Source of the DNA: Chloroflexota bacterium
GTDB lineage: Bacteria > Chloroflexota > Anaerolineae > Aggregatilineales > Phototrophicaceae
NCBI GenBank assembly: GCA_023430545.1
Contig: JAEZAF010000122.1
Coordinates: 1-18,845 of the forward strand
Direction: 5' to 3'
Length of the DNA stretch: 18,845 nucleotides
The notes below the pieces were generated by a model. The model saw only the letters and a program-made list of their open reading frames with translations, searched no databases and had not been told where the DNA came from. The translations under genes were made by a program, and so were the position numbers. Below are positions 1 to 7,191 of the stretch, in pieces (position 1 is the first letter of the stretch; each line of letters begins with the position of its first letter).

Positions 1-1250
1 TGTTACAGGCTCACGAGCGCCTGTGCTGTGAGGCTGTCTTTTACAGCTATCACATTGCAACCGGGCAAATGCACAGATTAGGAATAGTTGAAGTATCGGG
101 TGACGATGCCTTCACCCTATTGAGTACAGCCGACAGTACGATTGCAGTCATCTGCAAATATGACACCGTTCGTCCGCAGTACGGATATCGCTGTTACGGT
201 ATCGACCTCACCCAGCCTGACAGTCTGGTATATGTTTTCGGTGGAGTATCGGAAAATATCTTCCGGCTGGATAACCCGCTACGCTTCGGTGCATTGCATT
301 CAGATATTTACTTTGCAATGATCGTTGGTGGAACAGCAGCCCGTCACGATCCCTGTACACTGAGGCTTTATGATCAGGATGGCGTGCAGGAGAAAGCACT
401 GGGTTACGAATGTATGCCCCTGCGAATTGATCACCAGAGGCATACGCCTTTCATTCAACGTGACAGCACGCTCTATTACCTGACAACAGACCGGGAGCTT
501 CAGTCGTTTTCTAAGCAAACCCCGAAAGCCTCTATCCTGAAATCGTATGACATCCGGGAACTGAAAGGCAGCGACTTTCTGTATAAAGGCGAGCTTGAGT
601 CGCTTCTCAGTGTTTCGCCAGACGGTCGTTATATCGTGCTGCTTCTCGATGATAACGGTGTGCTGGATTTCCCTTTTGGCTCTCTCGAGCCACACTATGA
701 AGATGACTTCATCGCCTACAGAGGCTGGAGAGTTGGAATTCTCGACACACGGTCAGGAGAACTCGTTTACCAGTCGGAGCCGCTTGGGGTTTATGCGATC
801 GGTCAGGTGATATGGCTGAATGAGCACACGGTCATTATCGTAAATACAGGCACAAGTGAGACTTACTATTTAAGCACACAGACCACACGAACCCCGGAGC
901 CTGCTCTCTACCCAGTGACTGGCACCCTGCTTCGAATTCAGCTTGATTCATCCGGCTCATCACCTGAAATCCAGACCACGACCGAGTTTGCCTACCGGCA
1001 GCCAGGTACATACACCATTAACGCCTCACCGAATGGCTGCTATCTGCTGATTGACGATCATCGGCTTGTAAACCTCCATACCTTCGAACAGGTGCCGCTG
1101 CTTCGTGACGGTGTGGTGGAAGCTTACGAAATCAGCACGCTCTGGCAGGAAGACCATCAGGTCTACGTCTCCGTTTCATCCAGAACTGAGGATAAGGGAT
1201 ACATCAGTTACAACGCCACCCTGCCCGACTGCACTGCGCCACAAAAGTGA
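1..1250 (+). CDS. Secreted beta-propeller-like protein of unknown function, 5'-truncated by window edge
   Basis: The reading frame is open to the window edge: frame 3 runs from base 3 with no stop, so the ATG at 69 is internal and not the true start. About 415 residues are visible. They align along their whole length with the next gene from about its residue 195 onward (TQPDSLVYVF versus TQPDSLEYAF; SVSPDGRYIVLLLDD versus GVSPDHRYIVLAMDD; C-terminal LPDCTAPQK versus LPDCAALQP). Roughly 190 N-terminal residues, presumably including a signal peptide, therefore lie outside. The 'SPDGRYI' and 'W..DHTV' type repeats are typical of TolB/WD40-like propeller blades, so a propeller fold is inferred. 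No catalytic motif is visible and I do not recognise the family. The stop overlaps the presumed ribosome-binding region of the next gene, 9 bases away, indicating co-transcription. Confidence 0.8.
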   Translation, partial: LQAHERLCCEAVFYSYHIATGQMHRLGIVEVSGDDAFTLLSTADSTIAVICKYDTVRPQYGYRCYGIDLTQPDSLVYVFGGVSENIFRLDNPLRFGALHSDIYFAMIVGGTAARHDPCTLRLYDQDGVQEKALGYECMPLRIDHQRHTPFIQRDSTLYYLTTDRELQSFSKQTPKASILKSYDIRELKGSDFLYKGELESLLSVSPDGRYIVLLLDDNGVLDFPFGSLEPHYEDDFIAYRGWRVGILDTRSGELVYQSEPLGVYAIGQVIWLNEHTVIIVNTGTSETYYLSTQTTRTPEPALYPVTGTLLRIQLDSSGSSPEIQTTTEFAYRQPGTYTINASPNGCYLLIDDHRLVNLHTFEQVPLLRDGVVEAYEISTLWQEDHQVYVSVSSRTEDKGYISYNATLPDCTAPQK

Positions 1251-1259
1251 GAAAACCCA

Positions 1260-3008
1260 ATGCAAAAATACAGAATTCTTCTTCTGCTTCTTCTATTTGT
1301 TACGCAGGCAGTTATCAACGCTCAGGGGACAGAACCCACTGCGCCGTGGCCGCCTGATCCGGATACGATCTTCGAAGAGGGTGTGCAGTGGGAAGCTGCG
1401 CCCCCTCAACGGCTAGACACAGACGCCTACTATGACTATCGACGACGCGTCATTCACGTATTCGATACCGAGAGCGAAAGCTGGCTGGAATTCCTGTATC
1501 CGGCTGGATGGGATGATGTCAATCAGGTGACCAAACTGCCCAATGGTCAGGTTCAGGTAGCCAGAAATACTTATGGGGGGTCTTATCTCCTCGCTGAAAA
1601 CGTGTACTGGCTGAACATTGACACAGGAAGGTATACAAGGCCTTCTACTATCTGTAACGGCCTCGTCATTCGGGAAGATGCTGAAAACGGTGAATGGGTC
1701 ATCATCCCTGAGGCAACCGAAACGCAGGTGTTGTGTCATACTGCAACCGATGAGAGGCTCGATATTCTGCCAGAGCACCCTCCTTACTGGAGCGTTCGCA
1801 CATCACCCGATCAAAGCGCGATCGTTCTGATAGGCCGTGATGAAGCGCCGACAGGAGATTTTCAGATTTTAGGCTATAACGTTGCAGATCAGGAACTGAT
1901 TGAGATAGGCACACGCAACAGATACAGTGATGATGTGCTTAGCTACTGCGGATGGGTAAGCAGTACACAAGGTTTGCTCTGTTTAGGTGATTATTATCGC
2001 AGTTGGCCCGGAACCGCTTTTTATACCTTCGATACCACACAACCAGACAGTCTTGAATATGCCTTTCACACTTGGGGCGGAAATTATTTCTTTCTGGAAG
2101 ATATAAAACGCTATGCCGCTGTTCAGTCCGATGATTATTTTGCATTCAATCTTGGTTCACGTTCTCAATCTCACTCTGACTGTTATCTCGCAGTCCTGGA
2201 TTCCGCCGGGCGGCGCACTGAAACCCTCGGCTATGAGTGCCTGCTGCTTTCACCGGACTCAATCATATATCGACCATACTTTACTCAAGACAGTGTCATT
2301 TATTATCTGACGAAAGACAGTGACGATGCGGCTGTCTCAACCCTGAAACACTATAATCTGGAGCGCGAGAGTGGAAATTTTCCTTGGTTTTCCGCTGAAA
2401 TCGAGACGATTCTCGGTGTTTCACCAGATCATCGTTATATCGTTCTGGCGATGGATGATAATCAGCATCTTGGAACCTACTCACCTGAGGGCTTTCAGAT
2501 CGTGATTTGGGATTTTTCTGATCATCGAATTGTTTACCAGTCCGAGCCTATCAATCTTTTTTATCCGTCAGAGATTGCATGGATCAACGATCATACGGTC
2601 GTCATGGGTGCATATGACGGATTATCCTCTCATTTTAGGGAGACCGAGGAGCGTATTCCGTATCTCAGTCCGAGTTCAATTCGCACGATCATTCTGAACT
2701 CAGACGGCAGTTACCAGGCGATGATCTCGACAGAATATCACATCGACTACCGAAATCCTTTCCATGTCCGGCAGTACAGTTGTTATTTCATGCACGAAAA
2801 TCGCGCGGTCGTGGATCTGTACACGTATGAAGCACACCATGTTATTCAGGAATCAGCAGCAGACGACTATACCATCCGGCTGTTTTTAGTTCAGGACAGC
2901 GCGAACCGGCTGCGAATCCACATTACGCCAAAAGATGATGAATACTCCATCACGCAGTCGGTCAGTTATGAGACTCTGCTGCCCGACTGCGCCGCGCTAC
3001 AACCGTGA
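1260..3008 (+). CDS. Secreted beta-propeller-like protein, tandem paralogue of the upstream gene
   Basis: This is a full-length copy of 582 residues. It starts with a basic residue pair and a leucine-rich core (MQKYRILLLLLLFVTQA), a Sec signal peptide with likely SPase I cleavage near residue 22, so the protein is exported. The body contains blade-like repeats with 'SPD' turns (about residues 181-184 and about 385) and paired W/Y-rich strands, consistent with a TolB/WD40-like propeller; this is inferred. There are no enzyme motifs and I cannot assign a function. It begins 9 bases after the upstream paralogue, with only a weak GTGAG ribosome-binding sequence. It is followed by a remnant of a third copy. 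Sampled GC is near 45%, lower than the right half of the window, which suggests this family cassette has a different history from its neighbours. Confidence 0.85.
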   Translation: MQKYRILLLLLLFVTQAVINAQGTEPTAPWPPDPDTIFEEGVQWEAAPPQRLDTDAYYDYRRRVIHVFDTESESWLEFLYPAGWDDVNQVTKLPNGQVQVARNTYGGSYLLAENVYWLNIDTGRYTRPSTICNGLVIREDAENGEWVIIPEATETQVLCHTATDERLDILPEHPPYWSVRTSPDQSAIVLIGRDEAPTGDFQILGYNVADQELIEIGTRNRYSDDVLSYCGWVSSTQGLLCLGDYYRSWPGTAFYTFDTTQPDSLEYAFHTWGGNYFFLEDIKRYAAVQSDDYFAFNLGSRSQSHSDCYLAVLDSAGRRTETLGYECLLLSPDSIIYRPYFTQDSVIYYLTKDSDDAAVSTLKHYNLERESGNFPWFSAEIETILGVSPDHRYIVLAMDDNQHLGTYSPEGFQIVIWDFSDHRIVYQSEPINLFYPSEIAWINDHTVVMGAYDGLSSHFRETEERIPYLSPSSIRTIILNSDGSYQAMISTEYHIDYRNPFHVRQYSCYFMHENRAVVDLYTYEAHHVIQESAADDYTIRLFLVQDSANRLRIHITPKDDEYSITQSVSYETLLPDCAALQP

Positions 3009-3035
3009 GAAAACCCATGCGGACATACAAAATTC
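3009..3035 (+). pseudogene. Remnant 5' end of a third tandem paralogue, cut by repeat A
   Basis: The bases after the second gene's stop repeat the junction between genes 1 and 2: 'gaaaaccca' followed by ATG and a start reading MRTYKI, against MQKYRI at 1260. The similarity ends at base 3035, directly before 'ggtccacttcg', the first bases of repeat A. Translation from ATG 3017 runs on into the repeat and stops at 3086-3088 after 23 codons. I read this as a third family member truncated to its first six or so codons when the repeat arrived, or by a deletion ending at the repeat border. Confidence 0.6.
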
Positions 3036-3353
3036 GGTCCACTTCGTTTGAAAACTCAAACCGCACAAACCGCACATCCGTGCTATAGTGATCTATACTA
3101 TACTCCCCACCCACAACCTGCCCTTCTCCCTTTCCCTCGGAGCGCACGACGGATGCTCTTCCCGTCGGCAGCGAGTGGGGGAAAGGGTCGGGGATAGGGG
3201 GGCACGTTGCAGCCAAATCGTGCTGCAAAATCGCCCCTTGCAGCAGCACATCAGTAAATTTGAGGGGAAAATCAATTGCAGCAGCACAAAATTTTTGTGC
3301 GGCAGCAGCAGCAGCAGCAACAACCGGTTGCTACAAGCAGCAACAAGCAGTAG
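3036..3353 (+). repeat. Intergenic repeat A, inverted copy of repeat B
   Basis: A non-coding segment of about 318 bases. Its order of blocks is found reverse-complemented at 13289-13607: border 'ggtccacttcgtttgaaaa'; a 'cttctccctttccctc ... gggaaagggtcggg' pair; 'gcagcacatcag'; 'tttgaggg'; a near-palindrome 3281-3303 (GCAGCACAAAA / TTTTGTGCGGC); a (CAG/GCA) triplet run at 3302-3320; and 'tgctacaagcagcaac'. Short reading frames on both strands are low-complexity products of the triplet run and are not called as genes. The element starts at the truncated third paralogue and ends at the stop codon of the MFS gene. No transposase is present, so it would have to move by a non-autonomous or recombination route. 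Confidence 0.8.
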
Positions 3354-4589
3354 CTAATCCAGATGCCGGACGAAGAGGAAAAGCAGGATCGGGGCAAGCA
3401 GGCCGATCACCAGTGAGACGATACCGATCGCGGTGAAATCCTGCGTTGCACTGTACAACCGGCTGCCAAGCAGGGACCCGAGCAGACGCCCCAGCGAGAA
3501 TGCGCCGCCTGCCGTGGCGATCATCATCGAACGCGCCTCCGGTACGACTTCGGTCATCAGCGGAAAGGACGCCACAATCGACGTCTCGACGGCGAAGAAC
3601 ATCACGAAAATCCCGCCCACCGCCAGCCATAAGGACCCCAACTGCGGCAGCACCAGATAGGCAATACTGGCAATCACTCCAGAGAGCATCGCCAGCCGAC
3701 GCTTCCCGAAGCGGTCCGAGATACCGATAACCAGCACTTCCCCGCAGATCTCGGCTGCGGCAATCACGGTGGTCAGCAGGCCGAGTTCCGCCGGCATCAG
3801 TCCAAACGAGCGCTCCATAAACGTGCCGTAGTTGATGAACAGCACTTCGTTGGAGATCGAGACAAACAGCGCAAATCCAAGCAACGCCACCGCCGCCGGG
3901 TTGCGCAGTATCAGACGTGCGACGGTGCGGGCGGTACGGTCATAGCCTCGCGCTTCGAAATCCGCATCCTGCGAAACAGGTCGAGCCGAGCGCGAATCCG
4001 CCGGTATCCTGCGCCAGATGACAAAGGCAAACGTCAGCAGCGTCACGCCGAGCACGGCGAACACCGCACGCAGTGTGCTGACCTCGAACAGCCATCCGGC
4101 AATCGGCGCGAACAGGATCAGCGACCCGGCCCACGAAAGCTCCGCGATGCCGAGCGCCATCCCCCGCCGTTCGTAGGGGATGCGGTCACCGATATACGCC
4201 TGCATCGCCGGATCGAAGATCATCTTGCCGAAGCCGAACATCAGCATGACGATGAAGTAAATGCCGAAGGTCGGCGCGATTACGCCAGCAGCGGCCCCCA
4301 CCGCCATCAGGAGCATCGCACCGAGCATCATGCGCTTGCGTCCAAATCGGTCGGAGAGGACACCGAAGAACGGGCTGCTGACTCCCATCCCTGCCTGAAG
4401 CGCGGTCACATTCTGGACGGTCTCAATCGAGACACCGAGTTCGCGGCTGATAGCCGGCTGAAACGGGTACGCAAAGCGCCGCGCCGCATTCACGCCCAGG
4501 CGCGCAGCGGTCAGCAGGAGGATGTCGATCATCGGATTACGCGGGACAGTCTCAGCCTCGCGAGCAGTGTTGGCGGGACTTGTACTCAT
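3354..4589 (-). CDS. Major facilitator superfamily transporter (exporter-like)
   Basis: A protein of about 411 residues, the normal length for a 12-helix MFS carrier. The motif GVLSDRFGRKRMMLG matches MFS motif A in the loop between helices 2 and 3. A matching segment, GISDRFGKRRLAMLSG, lies in the second half between helices 8 and 9, as expected from the internal duplication of the fold. The loop between the halves is charged (RIPADSRSARPVSQD). Such proteins usually use the proton gradient to export drugs or metabolites, or to import sugars; the substrate cannot be read here. The ATG at 4589 is chosen. An in-frame GTG two codons upstream (4595) is possible, and neither has a clear Shine-Dalgarno sequence. 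The stop codon abuts repeat A. It is transcribed away from the following genes, sharing a spacer of about 390 bases with them. Confidence 0.9.
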   Translation of the reverse strand: MSTSPANTAREAETVPRNPMIDILLLTAARLGVNAARRFAYPFQPAISRELGVSIETVQNVTALQAGMGVSSPFFGVLSDRFGRKRMMLGAMLLMAVGAAAGVIAPTFGIYFIVMLMFGFGKMIFDPAMQAYIGDRIPYERRGMALGIAELSWAGSLILFAPIAGWLFEVSTLRAVFAVLGVTLLTFAFVIWRRIPADSRSARPVSQDADFEARGYDRTARTVARLILRNPAAVALLGFALFVSISNEVLFINYGTFMERSFGLMPAELGLLTTVIAAAEICGEVLVIGISDRFGKRRLAMLSGVIASIAYLVLPQLGSLWLAVGGIFVMFFAVETSIVASFPLMTEVVPEARSMMIATAGGAFSLGRLLGSLLGSRLYSATQDFTAIGIVSLVIGLLAPILLFLFVRHLD

Positions 4590-4763
4590 CGTCACGTCAC
4601 TTTACAGCGTTGGTTTCGGGATGGGTTTCAACAGGGTTGAGCAGGCAGGTGGATAATCATAAACGATTTCATAACGGTTTCCAGAGGTGATTTTCACGTT
4701 ATAGGGGTGCAGGAAGGACAAGACCTTAGATGCACCAGGTTAAGGGATTTTGGATCGGAAACG

Positions 4764-4826
4764 CCCCCATCCCCTACCCCCTTTCCCTCTAAGCGAACGC
4801 AGTGAGCGGAATGGGGGAAAGGAAAG
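4764..4826 (+). repeat. Short copy (C) of the intergenic repeat core
   Basis: This spacer segment reads 'cccctaccccctttccctc', then 'gcgaacgcagtgagcgg', then 'tgggggaaagg'. It is the same core hairpin pattern (C/T-rich arm, 'cgctgcg'-like centre, G/A-rich arm) found inside repeats A and B, without their triplet and border blocks. It is followed by a perfect small hairpin at 4826-4841 (GACGAA-cttg-TTCGTC) and by a second at 4902-4918 (AGCGCT-gacaa-AGCGCT). Otherwise I see nothing else definite in the 4590-4985 spacer; a promoter for the next gene must lie here but no convincing -35/-10 pair is visible. Confidence 0.55.
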
Positions 4827-4985
4827 ACGAACTTGTTCGTCACGGATAGTGGGCATATAGGGATACAGTGCAGAGCATCGATACAGAATTCCCCATAGCG
4901 AAGCGCTGACAAAGCGCTAAACTCATCCGCTATCAGTACGCGGATGGACGCGTCGATTCACCTTTTTACGTGGAGTGATCCCCCC

Positions 4986-5891
4986 ATGATCAACCTTGAG
5001 CCTGTCAGCTATAACGGATGGGAAAACTGCTATCGTCTGTCCAATGACGAGATTGAACTTATCTTCCCCACCGAGATCGGAATCCGCATTTTGCACTTCG
5101 GCTTCATCGGCGGTGACAACGTGTTTGCCTCGGTCGAAGCAGATCGGGGAAAGACCGGCGGTGACGACTTCCGCCTGTACGGGGGACACCGCTTCTGGAT
5201 CGCGCCAGAGCATTCATACCTGACCTATGAGCCGGATAACGCGCCGGTGAACGTCCAGCCGTTTGATACGTTTGTGCGCCTGACGCAGCCGGTGGGCAGC
5301 CACTCTCATATGCAGAAGGAAGTCGATATTTATCTGATCCCACGCAAGAACCGTATCTCGATTGTGCATCGTCTGGTGAATCATGGGACAGATGCAGTCG
5401 AGCGTGGCTTATGGGCGCTCTCGGTGATGGCTCCGGGCGGGATGGGCATTCTGCCGCTGCCCCCGCGTGGGACGCATCCTGAAGATCTCCTGCCGACCAG
5501 TACGCTGACGCTGTGGTCATACACCGATCTCATCGACCCGCGCTGGACCTTCGGAGAGCGCTTCATCCGTCTGCAGCAGGACCCTGCCAGCACCAAACCG
5601 CAGAAGATCGGGGCCAGTGTGCCCGATGGCTGGGCGGCATACCAGCTTGGCGACACGGTATTTCTGAAGGCGTTCCGTCCGCATACCGGCAGCAATTATC
5701 CTGATAAAAACTGCTCGGTGGAGCTGTTCACCAATAACGAAATGCTGGAACTGGAGACACTGTCCAGACTGTATACACTCCAGCCCGGTCAGATCTACGA
5801 ACACGTCGAGCACTGGTCGCTGTACCGTGACATCCCCGCGCTGAAAACTGACGAGGATATTGCGAAACACGTCGAGAGCCAGGTGGATTAA
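4986..5891 (+). CDS. DUF4380-like protein (galactose-mutarotase-like fold, inferred)
   Basis: About 301 residues from the ATG at 4986, preceded by GGAG at 4972-4975 with 10-base spacing. An in-frame ATG at 4944 would add 14 residues but lacks such a site. The sequence opens NGWENCYRLSNDEIELIFPTEIGIRILHFGF and continues with GGHRFWIAPE, the pattern I associate with DUF4380 proteins, which resemble aldose-1-epimerase/mutarotase beta-sandwiches. There is no signal peptide or membrane segment, so it is probably cytoplasmic. The WALSVMAPGG segment near residue 155 and GWAAY near residue 223 are further family-like positions. A carbohydrate-related role is inferred only. It is followed by a strong hairpin terminator and is probably monocistronic. 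Confidence 0.75.
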   Translation: MINLEPVSYNGWENCYRLSNDEIELIFPTEIGIRILHFGFIGGDNVFASVEADRGKTGGDDFRLYGGHRFWIAPEHSYLTYEPDNAPVNVQPFDTFVRLTQPVGSHSHMQKEVDIYLIPRKNRISIVHRLVNHGTDAVERGLWALSVMAPGGMGILPLPPRGTHPEDLLPTSTLTLWSYTDLIDPRWTFGERFIRLQQDPASTKPQKIGASVPDGWAAYQLGDTVFLKAFRPHTGSNYPDKNCSVELFTNNEMLELETLSRLYTLQPGQIYEHVEHWSLYRDIPALKTDEDIAKHVESQVD

Positions 5892-5987
5892 AAGCGTAAT
5901 GTGAGGCGTGCGGAATTGAATCCCGCCCCTACCGGTACGCGTCGATTTAACAGGCCGTTGTCCATACATGTCCCAAGGATCGCACAC

Positions 5988-6026
5988 AAAACGGTTAGAT
6001 TTCTGTTACAGAAGTCTAACCGTTTT
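5988..6026 (+). terminator. Near-perfect 18-bp hairpin, bidirectional intrinsic terminator
   Basis: The left arm AAAACGGTTAGATTTCTG (5988-6005) and right arm CAGAAGTCTAACCGTTTT (6009-6026) pair over 18 positions with one G-U pair and a TTA loop. The A4 on one side and T4 on the other let it act on either strand. It lies about 97 bases after the DUF4380-like gene and closes that transcript before the kinase gene. Confidence 0.8.
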
Positions 6027-6118
6027 CCGTGTTGTGATGGAGAACACATGAACTATACTGGCTGATGATGCCGTATCTGGCAGCCCTTTTGACTGATTCA
6101 CTTATCCTGAACGAGCAG

Positions 6119-6745
6119 ATGATGAAAGATTTATTCGTAGCCGTGACCGGCAATATTGGCGCGGGCAAAAGCACCCTGACCAGCATGCTGGCGAACTCTT
6201 TCGGCTGGCAGCCCTTTTACGAAGCCAATGCCGAAAACCCGTATCTCGCCGATTTTTATGAAGACATGCCGCGCTGGAGCTTCCAGTCGCAGATCTTCTT
6301 TCTCAGCAAACGGCTGGAGCATCACCGGCAGCTCGTCGATTATCCCGGCAGTGTGGTGCAGGATCGCACCGTGTACGAAGACGCGCAGATCTTCGCCCGC
6401 AACCTGTACAAACAGGGCCGCATGACCGACCGCGACTTCGAAACCTACTGCCGGTTATACGAGGCCATCGCATCATTTCTGCCACCGCCGGACCTGATTA
6501 TCTATCTGCAGGCCAGCACGCCGAAGCTGCTTCAGCATATCGAACAGCGCGGACGTGACTACGAGCAGAACATTGAAGCGGAATACGTCGAGCAGCTCAA
6601 CACCCTGTACGATGAGTGGATCAGTGACTGGACTTACTGCCCGGTGCTGTACGTACCGATGGACGAGGTCAATTTTCAGCATAACGTCAGTGACTATATG
6701 AAAATTGTCGCACAGATCGAGGAAAAGACCGGTCTCCGGGTTTAA
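6119..6745 (+). CDS. Deoxynucleoside kinase (dNK family)
   Basis: It phosphorylates deoxyribonucleosides with ATP in the salvage route to dNTPs, in the cytoplasm. The P-loop GNIGAGKST lies close to the N-terminus, followed by EANAENPYL (acceptor-side Glu), QSQIFFLSKR (substrate helix), QDRTVYED (the DR-x(2,3)-YED motif of the family) and an Arg-rich lid QRGRDYEQ. With the start at 6119 the protein is 208 residues, normal for bacterial dGK/dAK-type enzymes. The frame is open further up to an ATG at 6065, but family members start a few residues before the P-loop, so MMKDLFVAVTG is preferred. Neither start has a strong Shine-Dalgarno site. Which deoxynucleoside is preferred cannot be read from sequence alone. 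Confidence 0.9.
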   Translation: MMKDLFVAVTGNIGAGKSTLTSMLANSFGWQPFYEANAENPYLADFYEDMPRWSFQSQIFFLSKRLEHHRQLVDYPGSVVQDRTVYEDAQIFARNLYKQGRMTDRDFETYCRLYEAIASFLPPPDLIIYLQASTPKLLQHIEQRGRDYEQNIEAEYVEQLNTLYDEWISDWTYCPVLYVPMDEVNFQHNVSDYMKIVAQIEEKTGLRV

Positions 6746-6777
6746 ACCGGGTTTGCTGGATTTGGATTTGTCAGGCT

Positions 6778-6806
6778 TTGACAATTGCTGTCACAGCCGT
6801 TATAGT
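6778..6806 (+). promoter_or_regulatory. Sigma-70-type promoter of the B12 import operon
   Basis: TTGACA at 6778-6783 and TATAGT at 6801-6806 are separated by 17 bases, an almost consensus housekeeping promoter. Transcription would start near 6812-6814, about 15 bases before the first paired base of the riboswitch, which is where such a promoter should be. Confidence 0.8.
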
Positions 6807-6827
6807 TACCTTCACAACTGAACACCT

Positions 6828-6989
6828 AAAATGAAGGTGTACCCTTGACCCGGATGTCAGGTGTACACAAGCGGGGAAGACCGGTGGGAGTCGGTGATGT
6901 TATACCATCATCCACTCGAGTCCGGCGCTGTCGCGCAACGGTAATAACATCTGAAGCGATGTTTAAGCCCGAATACCCACCTTCGTTTT
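6828..6989 (+). promoter_or_regulatory. Cobalamin (B12) riboswitch aptamer
   Basis: The conserved blocks occur in order: GGGAA near 6874, CCGGTG near 6881, AGTCCGGCGCTGTCGCGCAA (starting near 6918) followed by CGGTAA, and AGCCCGAATACCCACC (6966-6981). Helix P1 is formed by 6828-6839 (aaaatgaaggtg) with 6978-6989 (caccttcgtttt), 12 pairs with one G-U. These are the hallmarks of the class I cobalamin riboswitch, which binds adenosylcobalamin or related corrinoids and shuts off downstream B12 genes. The genes that follow encode a Fec/Btu-type ABC importer, consistent with this assignment. Confidence 0.93.
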
Positions 6990-7062
6990 AGCTCGTCTTT
7001 TACCTTCGCGCCAAAGGGGAACGAGCGTAGACCATGAGTCACTGCATTCGTCTAACGTTCAT

Positions 7063-7089
7063 ACCCGCCGCAAGGCGGGTTTTGTTTTT
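7063..7089 (+). terminator. Intrinsic terminator, expression platform of the riboswitch
   Basis: ACCCGCC (7063-7069), a GCAA tetraloop and GGCGGGT (7074-7080) are followed by TTTGTTTTT (7081-7089). It sits 74 bases after the aptamer and about 100 bases before the first coding sequence, so attenuation of transcription is the likely control mode. A smaller helix, GCTCGT (6991-6996) with ACGAGC (7021-7026), lies between aptamer and terminator. No clear anti-terminator was identified by eye. Confidence 0.85.
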
Positions 7090-7191
7090 CACCATCACCC
7101 CATACTTCATCACCACGACGGCGGCTGTGCGCTTGGCGCATCGTCCGTTCCCTGATGGCGCACCTGTTCATCATGGAATGGAGATCGTTAA

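Noticed and set aside
3088..3357. Short Ser/Gln/Leu-rich frames on both strands in repeat A, and similar ones in repeat B
   Set aside because: They are translations of the CAG/CTG triplet run and of the G/C-rich core. Frames exist on both strands and differ between copies A and B.
6730..6745. Near-palindrome around GTTTAAAC at the dNK stop as a terminator
   Set aside because: The stem breaks after five pairs on each side, and no U-run follows directly.
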